Source of the DNA: an uncultured Collinsella sp.
GTDB lineage: Bacteria > Actinomycetota > Coriobacteriia > Coriobacteriales > Coriobacteriaceae
Direction of reading: 5' to 3'
DNA length: 63,829 bases
Assembly: GCA_958427975.1 (NCBI GenBank)
Contig: CAUAEH010000005.1
Span: 1 to 63,829 of the forward strand
Below are positions 35,278-43,752 of the stretch, piece after piece (the first letter of the stretch is position 1; the number at the start of each line of letters is the position of its first letter). Position numbers and translations under genes: made by a program. The notes under the pieces were generated by a model. It was given only the letters and a program-made list of their open reading frames with translations, made no database searches and was not told the DNA's origin.

Positions 35278-35855
35278 TTTTGGCTTCGCAATCACCGCGC
35301 CGCATCGAGTTGATGCGCGAAGCGGGCTACGACATCCGCGTCATTCCCGCTGACATCGACGAGACTCCTTTTGATGGCGAGGCCCCGCTTACGCTTGTCG
35401 AGCGCTTAGCTCGCGCTAAGGCTGCCGCCGTTGCCGCCGAGCACGCCGATCCCAGTGAGCTGACCATCGCGGCCGACACCATCGTCACCTTCGATGGCAA
35501 GCTTTTAGGCAAGCCGGCAAACGAGGACGAAGCCCGCACCATGCTCCACGAGCTCTCGGGGCGCACGCACCAGGTCGCAACCGGAGTCTGCATCGTTAGA
35601 GCCGGAGACGTCACAGCCCCGCACGCCGCCGAGAGCCTGTCGTTTGTCGATGTGACCGACGTGACGTTCTATGAGCTCACCGACGAGCAGATTGAGCGCT
35701 ACGTCGCCTCGGGCGAGCCCATGGACAAAGCCGGCGCCTACGGCATCCAAGGCGTCGGCGGGCGCATGCTCGTGCATGAAATTTCGGGCGACTTCTACAA
35801 CGTAGTGGGCCTGCCCATCGCTCGCGTCGCGCGCGCGATTCAAAAACTATCCTAA
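35274..35855 (+). CDS. maf: Maf-family nucleoside triphosphate pyrophosphatase
   Basis: Maf proteins hydrolyse modified or non-canonical NTPs to NMP and PPi. The 193-residue protein begins ILASQSPRRIELMREAGYD, with the substrate-binding SxSPRR motif, and carries the catalytic Asp region TIAADTIVTFDGKLLGKP. LSGRTHQVATGVCIV and GKAGAYGIQG-type sequence (DKAGAYGIQGVGG) follow. The start overlaps the DJ-1 gene by 4 bases. The exact substrate (dTTP/UTP or m7GTP) is uncertain. Confidence 0.93.
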   Translation: MILASQSPRRIELMREAGYDIRVIPADIDETPFDGEAPLTLVERLARAKAAAVAAEHADPSELTIAADTIVTFDGKLLGKPANEDEARTMLHELSGRTHQVATGVCIVRAGDVTAPHAAESLSFVDVTDVTFYELTDEQIERYVASGEPMDKAGAYGIQGVGGRMLVHEISGDFYNVVGLPIARVARAIQKLS

Positions 35856-35956
35856 TTGCATCTGGCGCTGGGTATCCCTCAGCGCCTACAATTTCGGCGT
35901 ACCGTACGGATCCCGACCGGGCATAAGGCCCGGCGGAAAACCGATAGGAGTAAAAC

Positions 35957-36958
35957 ATGGATACACTGCTTGAGGCCATTGACGTTTGCGATGTCGATGG
36001 CTTTTGCTTTGGCAACTATACGGACGAGGAGGCCGGCACCGGTTGCACCGTAATCGTGGCACCCGAGGGCGCCACCGGCGGTGTTGACGTTCGCGGCGGT
36101 GCCCCGGCATCGCGCGAGACTGACCTGCTGCGTCCCGAGAACACCGTGGACAAGGTCCACGCCGTCTGCCTTTCGGGTGGATCGGCCTTTGGTCTGGAGG
36201 CCGCAAGCGGCGTCGCCCGCGAGCTCGAGAGCCGCGGCATCGGCCTTCCCGTCGGCCCCACGCAGGTGCCCATCGTGTGCTCTAGCTGCATCTTCGACCT
36301 CGCCTTTGGCGACCCCACCGTACGCCCCGACATTGAGGCTGGCATCTCTGCCGTGCGCGAGGCGCTCGACAACACCCCCACCACGCTCGAGCAGGGCAAT
36401 GTAGGTGCCGGCACCGGAGCCACCGTGGGCAAGCTCATGGGCCCCGCAACCTGCATGAAGGCCGGCCTTGGAGCCGCCGCCGTGGCACTCGGCCCTGTTA
36501 AGGTGGGTGCCGTGGTCTCGGTCAACGCCTGCGGCAATGTCGTCGACCCCTTCACCGGTGAATGGGTCGCTGGCATGCGCGCTGCAGCAGATAGCGACCA
36601 GATCGTCGACATGGAGCTCGCAGCCTTTGCCGCCGCCGGCTCCATACAAATGCCGCTCGACCGCACCAACACCACCATCAGCTGCATCGTCACCAACGTT
36701 GAGCTCACCAAGGCCCAGGCCACCAAGGTCTCCCAGATGGCCGCAGACGCCTATTCGCACGCCATCCGCCCCACGCACACCACCAACGACGGTGACACCA
36801 TCTACACCCTCGCCAGCGGCAAACTGGGTGCCCAGGCAAGCACCGCCGTACCCCTAGACCTGCTGGGCATGCTCGCCGTAAGGGCCCTACAGACTGCCAT
36901 CGTAAACGGAGCCAAAACCGCCAAAACCTCCCACGGCATCCCCGGCGCCGCGAAGTAA
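35957..36958 (+). CDS. P1 family N-terminal nucleophile peptidase (DmpA/BapA-like)
   Basis: This protein belongs to the family of aminopeptidases that self-cleave to expose a nucleophile. The 333-residue product has family blocks CLSGGSAFGLEAASGVARELE, NVGAGTGATVGKLMG and, near residue 238, TNTTISCIVTNVELTKAQATKVSQMAADAYSHAIRP. The cleavage site is expected next to a Thr or Ser in NTTIS. No signal peptide is present, so it acts in the cytoplasm. The upstream box GATAGGAG fits the ATG at 35957. Beta-peptide or D-amino peptide substrates are known for relatives, but the substrate here is open. Confidence 0.88.
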   Translation: MDTLLEAIDVCDVDGFCFGNYTDEEAGTGCTVIVAPEGATGGVDVRGGAPASRETDLLRPENTVDKVHAVCLSGGSAFGLEAASGVARELESRGIGLPVGPTQVPIVCSSCIFDLAFGDPTVRPDIEAGISAVREALDNTPTTLEQGNVGAGTGATVGKLMGPATCMKAGLGAAAVALGPVKVGAVVSVNACGNVVDPFTGEWVAGMRAAADSDQIVDMELAAFAAAGSIQMPLDRTNTTISCIVTNVELTKAQATKVSQMAADAYSHAIRPTHTTNDGDTIYTLASGKLGAQASTAVPLDLLGMLAVRALQTAIVNGAKTAKTSHGIPGAAK

Positions 36959-36969
36959 TCCACTCGACC

Positions 36970-37098
36970 GTCGGTCGGGGACGGGCGGGCGTTACGTTTG
37001 CTGCTCTACAGTCCTATGCAAGACGAAGGCCACATTAAGTGGCCTTCTTTGCATGCGGAACTCACGACAAACGTAACGCCCGCCCGTCTCCGACCGAC
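36970..37098. repeat. Nested inverted repeat (element D1)
   Basis: Outer arms of 31 bp (36970-37000, 37068-37098) with one mismatch surround an inner hairpin, GAAGGCCAC-ATTAA-GTGGCCTTC (37025-37047), followed by TTT. The inner region shares CAGTCCT, GCAAGACG and TGCGGAACTC with the next element in inverted orientation. It fills the convergent gap after the P1 peptidase gene. Confidence 0.85.
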
Positions 37099-37145
37099 TA
37101 CCAACCAAATTCTTTTCAGCCCAGGCCCCTGTGTACCGCGCGTCG

Positions 37146-37343
37146 AAGATCTTCAAATTCAGTTTGCTGACACAAAGCGAGACATAGCAGAGGACCCCTG
37201 GTCCTTAACTTGATACGAGTTCCGCACGCAAAGGAGGCGCCAGTGGCGCCTCCGTCTTGCGCAGGACTGTTCGAAGTAGCAAGTTAAGGACCAGGGGTCC
37301 CCGTTACCCGAGCGTTTCTGCACTAGTTGAATTTGAAGATCTT
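37146..37343. repeat. Nested inverted repeat (element D2) reaching into the glycosyltransferase gene
   Basis: Arms 37192-37212 and 37280-37300 match over 21 bp, and to 25 bp with one mismatch. They enclose the inner hairpin GGAGGCGCC-AGT-GGCGCCTCC. An outer pair, AAGATCTTCAAATTCA at 37146-37161 and its complement at 37328-37343, includes the last codons of the glycosyltransferase. So part of a gene end has an inverted copy on the other side of the gap. Confidence 0.85.
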
Positions 37344-38354
37344 TGAGGCCAGATGGTATAGGCCGAGTGTGGTTTTGTCTCCGGCCCGTCCACGCAAGTT
37401 GGTAAAGAATCCGACCACGCCGTAGCGAGCGCGACGATACATGCGCTCGTCGTACTCCTTCAGGTCCTTCCACAGGGTCTTCAGACGCTCATCGGCACAA
37501 TCTTCCTCGGAAAGCTTGGTGAGCACCGAGCAAATCGCCATCATCATGGTGAAGTAGCCCATCATGTACGAACGCAGACGCGAAGACTCAACGTCCTGGT
37601 ACAGGTGGAACGATTCCATCATGATGCGCGTTACGCGGAACTGCTGACCCAAGCGCTTGACCATCGTGGCCTCATTGACGCTCTGGCCCTCGCGACCGAT
37701 AAAGTAGCGATAGAGGTCGATGTCGGCGTAGTACATGGTCTTGCAGCGCGGCAGCGGCACGTATGCGTAGATATTATCCACGTAGAACGTGTGCGCCGGC
37801 ATAGGCAGATTGGACTCGCGCAGTACATCGGTGCGATAGCACAGGCTGTGCATGAGCAGGTTCTGATCGGGACGGAAGTGTCCGATCTGGTCCCAAGAGA
37901 AAATCTTTTTGCGCGGCAGGGCAAACTTGTAGCCAATAGCGGTATGCGTGCCCTCGTAAACCTTCTCGTACACGTAGTTCGAGATAAACAGGTCGACGCG
38001 CTGGTCGCGCTCTTCAAAGCCACGCAGAATCGACAGCATGGTCGAAAGCGCCGCACCGTCGAGCCAGTCGTCCGAGTCAACGACCTTGTAGTAGGTGCCC
38101 TGCGCCTCGCGCAGACCCGAAAGGACGGCAATACCGTGGCCGCCGTTCTCCTGGTGTACCGCGCGGATGATACCGGGATAACGGGCCTCCCACTCGTCGG
38201 CCTTGGCGGCCGTCTCGTCCTTGGAGCCGTCGTCCACGACGATAATCTCGATATCGGTAGCGTAATTGCTCCCCTCCAAGATGGAGGTGATGCAATGGTC
38301 CATGTCCTTGGCGGCGTTGTATGAGGGAATACCGAATGTTATGACTTTATGCAT
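37323..38354 (-). CDS. Family 2 glycosyltransferase
   Basis: A GT-A fold inverting sugar transferase of 343 residues from the ATG at 38354. It has the N-terminal TFGIPSYNAAKDMDHCITSIL, the nucleotide-binding IIVVDDGSKDETAA and the metal-binding DSDDW motif. No clear membrane segment is seen, although the C-terminal third has hydrophobic helices (MMGYFTMMMAICSVLTKL). It overlaps the end of glf by 8 bases, so the two are one operon. A galactofuranose or related transfer to a surface glycan is the simplest reading, but the acceptor is unknown. Confidence 0.85.
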   Translation of the reverse strand: MHKVITFGIPSYNAAKDMDHCITSILEGSNYATDIEIIVVDDGSKDETAAKADEWEARYPGIIRAVHQENGGHGIAVLSGLREAQGTYYKVVDSDDWLDGAALSTMLSILRGFEERDQRVDLFISNYVYEKVYEGTHTAIGYKFALPRKKIFSWDQIGHFRPDQNLLMHSLCYRTDVLRESNLPMPAHTFYVDNIYAYVPLPRCKTMYYADIDLYRYFIGREGQSVNEATMVKRLGQQFRVTRIMMESFHLYQDVESSRLRSYMMGYFTMMMAICSVLTKLSEEDCADERLKTLWKDLKEYDERMYRRARYGVVGFFTNLRGRAGDKTTLGLYHLASKIFKFN

Positions 38355-39549
38355 GGCAGGCGATAATCTCATCCGAAAGATCGAGGGCGGAATTGGTCAC
38401 GGCGTCCATATCGTAGTAACGATATTCGGCCAGACGACCCACCGGGTGGAAGTTCGTCAGGTTCTGGACACGCTCAAGATAGCGCTCGTAGAGCTCACGG
38501 TTCTCGGGCTCCAGGATAGCGTAGTACGGCGTCTCGCCCGAGCCGGGCGTATAGGCCTTGGAGTACTCCTTCATGATGGTGGTCTTGCCGGGCAGGACCT
38601 GACCGGTCATGTTCTTGAACTCGGTGATGCGCGTATAGTCCTCGCTCGTGGTGTAGTTGACGGTGCCCACGGGCTGGAACTGGTCCATATCGAGCGTCTC
38701 GAACTTCATATCGAGCGTACGGTACGGCAGAGCGCCCAGGTCGAGGTTGAACAGCTCGTCGAGCGGACCGGTGTAGACGATCTCGCCGCCATAGACCTTG
38801 CCGTCGATCTTGACGGTGGTCTCGTCGATCTCGAAGAGGTCGCGGGCGTCCACGTCGCAGAACACATCAATCAGATCGTGGTCGAGCATGTGCTCGAACA
38901 GCGCGGTATAGCCGTCCTGCGGCATGCCCTGGAAGGGGGCCTGCGGGAAGTAGCGATCATCGTCGCCCACAAAGACGGGAACGCGACCGGTGATCGAGGG
39001 GTCGATCTGGTCGGGCGTCTGGCCCCACTGCTTCATGGTGTAATGCAAAAAGACGTTCTCATAGACATAATCGGCGACCTCGGCAAGATCCGGGTCGTTC
39101 TTCTTGCGCAGCTCCATGATGGGCACCTTGACGTCCTTGCCAAAGGTCTCCACGAGCTTCTGATACAGCTCCTCGCCGCGCTCATCGCCAAAGGCAAGCT
39201 TAAGGCTCGCATGGTTAAAGGGCACGGGCATAAGGGTACCGTTGATGTTGGCGAGCACCTTGTGCTGGTAGTCCGTCCACTTGGTAAAGCGCGACAGGAA
39301 ATTGTGGACGCGCTCGTTAAAGGTATGATAGATGTGCGGACCATACTCGTGGACCAGGATTCCCGCCTCGTCAGTGCAGTCGAAGGCATTGCCCGCAATG
39401 TGGCTACGGCGCTCCAAAACGGCAACACGATAGCCGATAGTTTCGGCAAGACGGCGGGCGCAAACGGCACCGGCATAACCGGCGCCGACAACAATCATGT
39501 CGTACGCACCGGCATTAAAGCCTTCAGGCAGGCCTGAGGTAATCTGCAT
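38347..39549 (-). CDS. glf: UDP-galactopyranose mutase
   Basis: This flavoenzyme interconverts UDP-galactopyranose and UDP-galactofuranose. The FAD loop is MIVVGAGYAGAVCARRLAE, preceded by an unusual N-terminal extension of about 17 residues. Family blocks include LERRSHIAGNAFD, HEYGPHIYHTFNERV, YTGPLDELFNLDLGALPYRTL and HPVGRLAEYRYYDMD. Length (400) is normal. Its presence predicts galactofuranose in a surface polysaccharide. It heads a two-gene operon with the glycosyltransferase. Confidence 0.95.
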   Translation of the reverse strand: MQITSGLPEGFNAGAYDMIVVGAGYAGAVCARRLAETIGYRVAVLERRSHIAGNAFDCTDEAGILVHEYGPHIYHTFNERVHNFLSRFTKWTDYQHKVLANINGTLMPVPFNHASLKLAFGDERGEELYQKLVETFGKDVKVPIMELRKKNDPDLAEVADYVYENVFLHYTMKQWGQTPDQIDPSITGRVPVFVGDDDRYFPQAPFQGMPQDGYTALFEHMLDHDLIDVFCDVDARDLFEIDETTVKIDGKVYGGEIVYTGPLDELFNLDLGALPYRTLDMKFETLDMDQFQPVGTVNYTTSEDYTRITEFKNMTGQVLPGKTTIMKEYSKAYTPGSGETPYYAILEPENRELYERYLERVQNLTNFHPVGRLAEYRYYDMDAVTNSALDLSDEIIACHA

Positions 39550-39647
39550 CGATACTCCTTGTCAAAAGCCACGTGCTCGTTAGCTGGGCTTTTCTCGAAC
39601 ATTCTTCGAGACATATTTATCAGAGCGATTATAGCGCTAATGCGTCC

Positions 39648-39727
39648 TATAATGAGCTTGCCACACAAGGAAAGCTCAAGCACCGCGGCGTACATTATTG
39701 AAAGGTAAACCCGCTAGCAGCGGGTTT
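39648..39727 (+). promoter_or_regulatory. pta leader with -10 box and leader hairpin
   Basis: A consensus TATAAT at 39648-39653 lies 128 bp before pta; no good -35 is visible. Within the leader, AAACCCGC-TAGCA-GCGGGTTT (39707-39727) is followed by ATTCG, resembling a weak intrinsic terminator ahead of the gene. Premature termination control of pta is possible but only inferred. Confidence 0.5.
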
Positions 39728-39780
39728 ATTCGTGAACAGCCGGGCGCCTGGAGCTTAGTGAAACGCTTGTAAGGAGTAAC

Positions 39781-40761
39781 ATGAGCGATTTCCTTAACCG
39801 TATGAAGTCTGCCGCCAAGGCCGACCTTAAGACGATCGTCCTGCCCGAGGGCGAGGATCCGCGTACCATCGTCGCGGCAAACAAAATCATCGAGGAGGGC
39901 CTGGCAAAGCTCGTTATCCTGGGCAACCCCGACGAGATCGACGTTCCCGGCGCCACCGTCATCGACCCGCGCAATGCCGAGAAGCACGAGGAGTACGCGC
40001 AGAAGTTTGCCGAGCTCCGCGCCAAGAAGGGCGTTACCATCGAGCAGGCTCGCGCCCAGGTGATGGACGCCACCTACTTTGGCACTATGATGGTCAAGAT
40101 GGGCGACGCCGACGGCCTCGTCTCCGGCGCCTGCCACTCCACCGCCGACACCCTGCGCCCCGCGCTGCAGATCCTCAAGACCGCCCCGGGCACCAAGCTG
40201 GTCTCGGCCTTCTTCGTGATGTGCACCGACACCCCGCAGTTCGGCACCGACGGCACGCTGATCTTCGCCGACTGCGGCCTCAACATCAACCCGTCCTCCG
40301 ATGAGCTCTCCGAGATCGCCATCGCCTCCGCTCACTCTTGGTCCACCTTCATGGGCAACGTTGAGCCGCACGTGGCCATGCTCTCCTACTCCACCATGGG
40401 CTCCGCCGGTGGCGAGGTCGCCAAGAAGGTCCAGGAGGCTGTGAAGTTCTGCAAGGAGAAGGCTCCCGAGCTTGCCATCGACGGCGACCTGCAGCTCGAT
40501 GCCGCTATCGTCCCCACCGTCGCCCAGCTCAAGGCTCCCGGTTCCTCCGTCGCCGGTAAGGCCAACGTGCTCGTGTTCCCCGACCTCGAGGCAGGCAACA
40601 TCGGCTACAAGCTGGTCCAGCGCTTCGCTGGCGCTGACGCCTACGGCCCCATCCTGCAGGGCATCGCCAAGCCGGTCAACGACCTTTCGCGCGGCTGCTC
40701 TGCCGACGACATCGTGGGTGTTGTGGCCATCACCGCCGTCCAGGCTCAGATGGCTGAGTAG
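39781..40761 (+). CDS. pta: Phosphate acetyltransferase
   Basis: Pta converts acetyl-CoA and phosphate to acetyl phosphate, feeding acetate kinase for ATP. The 326-residue product has the short PTA form without an N-terminal DRTGG domain. Family blocks are KTIVLPEGEDPRTIVAANKI, GDADGLVSGACHSTADTLRPALQ and FPDLEAGNIGYKLVQRFAGADAYGPILQGIAKPVNDLSRGCS. AAGGAG precedes the ATG. Two acetate kinase genes lie just downstream on the opposite strand, across element E. Confidence 0.97.
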   Translation: MSDFLNRMKSAAKADLKTIVLPEGEDPRTIVAANKIIEEGLAKLVILGNPDEIDVPGATVIDPRNAEKHEEYAQKFAELRAKKGVTIEQARAQVMDATYFGTMMVKMGDADGLVSGACHSTADTLRPALQILKTAPGTKLVSAFFVMCTDTPQFGTDGTLIFADCGLNINPSSDELSEIAIASAHSWSTFMGNVEPHVAMLSYSTMGSAGGEVAKKVQEAVKFCKEKAPELAIDGDLQLDAAIVPTVAQLKAPGSSVAGKANVLVFPDLEAGNIGYKLVQRFAGADAYGPILQGIAKPVNDLSRGCSADDIVGVVAITAVQAQMAE

Positions 40762-40776
40762 CGGACTTATCCCATC

Positions 40777-40903
40777 GGGGCCCTACAGGGTAAAGCTCTG
40801 AAAACGTCCTCGGACATGCATGAAACCCCCGCTGCGCACTTCGTGCGGCGGGGGTTTCATGCGTCCTGCGGAAAGTTTTCAGAGCTTTACCCTGTAGGGC
40901 CCC
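40777..40903. repeat. Nested inverted repeat (element E)
   Basis: Perfect 29 bp arms (40777-40805 and 40875-40903) enclose a second perfect 15 bp stem (40818-40832 and 40848-40862), itself containing GCAC-TTC-GTGC. The core keeps GTCCT on the left and TGCGGAA on the right, as in elements D1 and D2. It begins 15 bases after the pta stop, so it probably also ends that transcript. Confidence 0.9.
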
Positions 40904-41051
40904 TGCCGCCACGTGGCAGTCAGGGTATCTGGAGTGGACGGCGGCTTGGCTACGAGCTGGGGCTGAGAATCCTAAACGAATGGGTGTCGTTGCTGAAAGA
41001 GCAGGCGTTGCTGGTGACGATCACTTTGGGACTGGAATTTCCGCCTACTAG

Positions 41052-41084
41052 TAAAAAAGCCTCCGGAGCTGTTGCTCTGGAGGC
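41052..41084 (-). terminator. Terminator of ackA copy 1
   Basis: Stem GCCTCCGGAGC/GCTCTGGAGGC (41059-41069, 41074-41084) with TTTTTTAC following on the minus strand. Confidence 0.92.
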
Positions 41085-41110
41085 CTGTCGTTTACTTGCA
41101 AATGCGCGCG

Positions 41111-42289
41111 TTAGTTGTTCTTGGTCAGACGCTCGACGTCGTGGGCGATCATGTATTCCTCGTCGGTGGGGATGACCATGACCGTGACGGAAGAGCCGGC
41201 GGCACTGATGACCTGCGGACCGTTGCCCACGGCCTCGCGGTTCTTGTTGTTGTCGATGCGCACGCCCAGCCACTCAAAGCAGTCGCAGAAGGCCTTGCGG
41301 ATCGACCAGTCGTTCTCGCCGATGCCAGCGGTAAAGGTGATGGTATCCACGCCCGCCATAGAAGCAATCATGGAACCGGCCTGCTGCATGGCCTTGTAGG
41401 CGAACATATCGAAGGCGAGCAGGCAGCGCTCGTCACCCTCGGAGGCGCGCGTACGGATGTCACGGGCATCGTTGGAGATGCCCGAGATGGCAAGCAGACC
41501 GGACTGCTTGTTCATCATGTCGTCGACTTCCTGGTAACTGTAGCCGCCCTCGCGCTGAAGATAGCACACGGTGGCCGGGTCGATGGAACCGCAACGGGTA
41601 CCCATCATCAGACCGTCAAGCGGCGTGAGGCCCATCGTTGTGTCGCGACACACGCCGTCCTCAATGGCGGCAAGCGAAGCACCGTTGCCCAGATGGCACG
41701 AAAGCAGACGGTGGCAGCGCGAGCCCAGAATCTCCTTGGCCATCATCCACTCGTAGCGGTGGCTTGTACCGTGGGCGCCGTACTTGCGCACGTGGTACTT
41801 GTCGCACACGTCCTTGGGCAGAGCGTAGGTGTAGGCAACCTCGGGCATGGTCATGTGGAACGAGGTGTCGAAGACGGCCACGTTGGGCAGCTCCGGATAC
41901 TTTTCGCGGCAATATTCGATTGCCGCGGCCTCGCCGTAATTGTGCAGCGGGGCGAGCGGGGCCACCTCAAGAATCTTAGCCATGACCTCATCGTCGACGA
42001 CCGCGGAATCATCGAAGTGCCAGCCGCCCTGAACGATACGGTGGCCGATGCCATCGATCGTAAAGTCGGTCTTCTCGAGCTCCTCGAGCACGCGCGCAAT
42101 GGCGCTGCGATGATCGGGAAAAGGAATCTCCTCGGTCTGCTTTGCACCACCATTCTCGGAGTGGCCAAAGATACCCATCTCCGAGCCGATACGCTCGCAG
42201 TTGCCCTTGGCGAAAACCTCGCGGGTATCGGTATCCAAAAGCTGATATTTGAGGCTCGAGCTGCCGGCGTTGACAACAAGTACGTTCAT
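41111..42289 (-). CDS. ackA: Acetate kinase, copy 1
   Basis: Acetate kinase forms acetate and ATP from acetyl phosphate. The 392-residue protein begins MNVLVVNAGSSSLKYQLLD. It has HRIVQGGWHF-type substrate residues, FDTSFHMTMP, YGAHGTSHRYEWMM, HLGNGASLAAI and FTAGIGENDWSIR, all family hallmarks. It has its own terminators on both sides and differs substantially from copy 2, so this is an old duplication. Either product may prefer propionate or butyrate; the sequence alone does not tell. Confidence 0.96.
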   Translation of the reverse strand: MNVLVVNAGSSSLKYQLLDTDTREVFAKGNCERIGSEMGIFGHSENGGAKQTEEIPFPDHRSAIARVLEELEKTDFTIDGIGHRIVQGGWHFDDSAVVDDEVMAKILEVAPLAPLHNYGEAAAIEYCREKYPELPNVAVFDTSFHMTMPEVAYTYALPKDVCDKYHVRKYGAHGTSHRYEWMMAKEILGSRCHRLLSCHLGNGASLAAIEDGVCRDTTMGLTPLDGLMMGTRCGSIDPATVCYLQREGGYSYQEVDDMMNKQSGLLAISGISNDARDIRTRASEGDERCLLAFDMFAYKAMQQAGSMIASMAGVDTITFTAGIGENDWSIRKAFCDCFEWLGVRIDNNKNREAVGNGPQVISAAGSSVTVMVIPTDEEYMIAHDVERLTKNN

Positions 42290-42402
42290 GAGACTCCTTC
42301 GTGATTACAGTACGGTCGGCAAACCTATAAGGCGGCCGTACCCTTAATAAGAAGTTATCAGAATTCAATAAATATCTATCAAACTCTTCGCCCAAAGAGC
42401 AT

Positions 42403-42440
42403 AAAAGGGGGCTGAACGGCGCAAGGCCATCCAGTCCCCT
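42403..42440 (-). terminator. Terminator of ackA copy 2
   Basis: GGGGACTG...CAGCCCCC stem on the minus strand followed by TTTTATGC (42403-42440), placed between the two acetate kinase genes. They are therefore likely separate transcripts. Confidence 0.7.
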
Positions 42441-42453
42441 CCCCTTGCATCAA

Positions 42454-43632
42454 TTACTTGCCGCTGACGATGCGCTCGACGTCGGAGGCGATCATGAACT
42501 CCTCATCCGTGGGGATGACGAAGATCTTGACCTTGGAATCCTTGGCGGACAGGCACCAAGCGCCGTCGCCGCGCAGGGCGTTACGAGCGTGATCCATCTT
42601 GACGCCCATAAAGGCCAGACGGTCGGCCACGCCAGCGCGGACAGCCGGAGCGTGCTCGCCGATGCCGGCAGTAAAGACCAGGGTGTCCATACCGCACATA
42701 GAAGTAGCCATCTCGGCAGCCTTGGCGGCAATCTTGTAGACAAACATATCGAAGGCGAGCTGAGCCTCGGGGTCACCGTCAGCGGCGAGCTCCTCAACAT
42801 TGCGGCAGTCGTTGGTCTTGCCGCCGGTCACAGCCAAAAGGCCGGACTTCTTGTTCATCATCTCATCGACCTCGTCGAAGGTGTACCCGCCTTCGCGCTG
42901 CAGGTAGCACACGGTAGCCGGGTCGATGGAGCCGCAGCGGGTGCCCATCATGACGCCGTCGAGCGGGGTGAGGCCCATGGTGGTGTCCATGCACTTGCCG
43001 TCCTCGATGGCGCACAGGGAAGCGCCGGAGCCGATATGGCACACGACGACCTTGCGAGCCTCGCCGTTGGTCATCTCGGCGACCTTCTTGGAGATGTAGC
43101 GGTAGCTGGTGCCGTGGGCGCCGTACTTACGGATGTGCAGCTTGTCGCAGACGTCCTTGGGCAGGGCGTAGGTCTTGGCGACCTCGGGCATATTGAAGTG
43201 GAAAGCAGTGTCGTAGACCGTGACGTTGGGCAGGTCGGGATACTGCTCCAGGCAGTACTCGATAACGTTGGCCTCGGGGTTGTTGTGCAGCGGGGCGAGC
43301 GGAGCGACCTCGCGGATCTTGGCGAGGACGTCCTCGTCGACGAGGGAGGAATCGCCGAAGTACCAACCGCCCTGAACGATACGGTGGCCGATGCCCTCGA
43401 TCTTGACGCCGTTGGCCTCGAGGTCCTTCAGGACGACCTCGATGGCGACCTTGTGGTCGGGGAACTCGATGTTCTCGGTCACCTTCTTGGAACCGTTGGC
43501 AGCGTGGGTGAAGGTACCGCCGGTAAAGCAGACGCGCTCGCAGGAGCCCTTTGCGGACACCTTGTGGGACTTGGTATCGATGACCTGATACTTAAGCGTC
43601 GAAGATCCTGCGTTGACGACCAGAACGTTCAT
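42454..43632 (-). CDS. ackA: Acetate kinase, copy 2
   Basis: This 392-residue paralogue begins MNVLVVNAGSSTLKYQVID. Core motifs are intact: VYDTAFHFNMP, YGAHGTSYRYISKK, HIGSGASLCAIEDGKCMDTTMG and FTAGIGEHAPAVR. Compared with copy 1 the central catalytic regions agree but the N-terminal third (FTHAANGSKKVTENIEF) and C-terminus differ. GGGAG precedes the ATG. Its more G/C-ending codon choice suggests high expression, so it may be the main fermentative enzyme. Confidence 0.96.
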   Translation of the reverse strand: MNVLVVNAGSSTLKYQVIDTKSHKVSAKGSCERVCFTGGTFTHAANGSKKVTENIEFPDHKVAIEVVLKDLEANGVKIEGIGHRIVQGGWYFGDSSLVDEDVLAKIREVAPLAPLHNNPEANVIEYCLEQYPDLPNVTVYDTAFHFNMPEVAKTYALPKDVCDKLHIRKYGAHGTSYRYISKKVAEMTNGEARKVVVCHIGSGASLCAIEDGKCMDTTMGLTPLDGVMMGTRCGSIDPATVCYLQREGGYTFDEVDEMMNKKSGLLAVTGGKTNDCRNVEELAADGDPEAQLAFDMFVYKIAAKAAEMATSMCGMDTLVFTAGIGEHAPAVRAGVADRLAFMGVKMDHARNALRGDGAWCLSAKDSKVKIFVIPTDEEFMIASDVERIVSGK

Positions 43633-43685
43633 GTGTCTCCCTACTAACAGGCGGTGTGGCGCCGCCAGGTTACATACGCTTCAAT

Positions 43686-43719
43686 AATAAACCCAAACGC
43701 CCTCGCGCTCGGGTTTATT
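43686..43719 (-). terminator. Terminator of the MFS gene
   Basis: AATAAACCC/GGGTTTATT stem (43686-43694, 43711-43719) followed on the minus strand by ATT, between the MFS stop at 43753 and the ackA2 start. Confidence 0.75.
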
Positions 43720-43752
43720 GCGTTGATATATAAGTTATCGGTGCCCAAATAC

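Larger units (their letters stand above)
40762..41110. other. pta-ackA convergent gap
   Basis: This 349 bp gap holds element E (40777-40903), then about 150 bp with no recognisable feature, then the ackA1 terminator (41052-41084). I see no gene. Confidence 0.7.

Noticed and set aside
36970..40903. CRISPR array from the repeated hairpins
   Set aside because: Units are not regularly spaced, arms differ from site to site and there are no cas genes.
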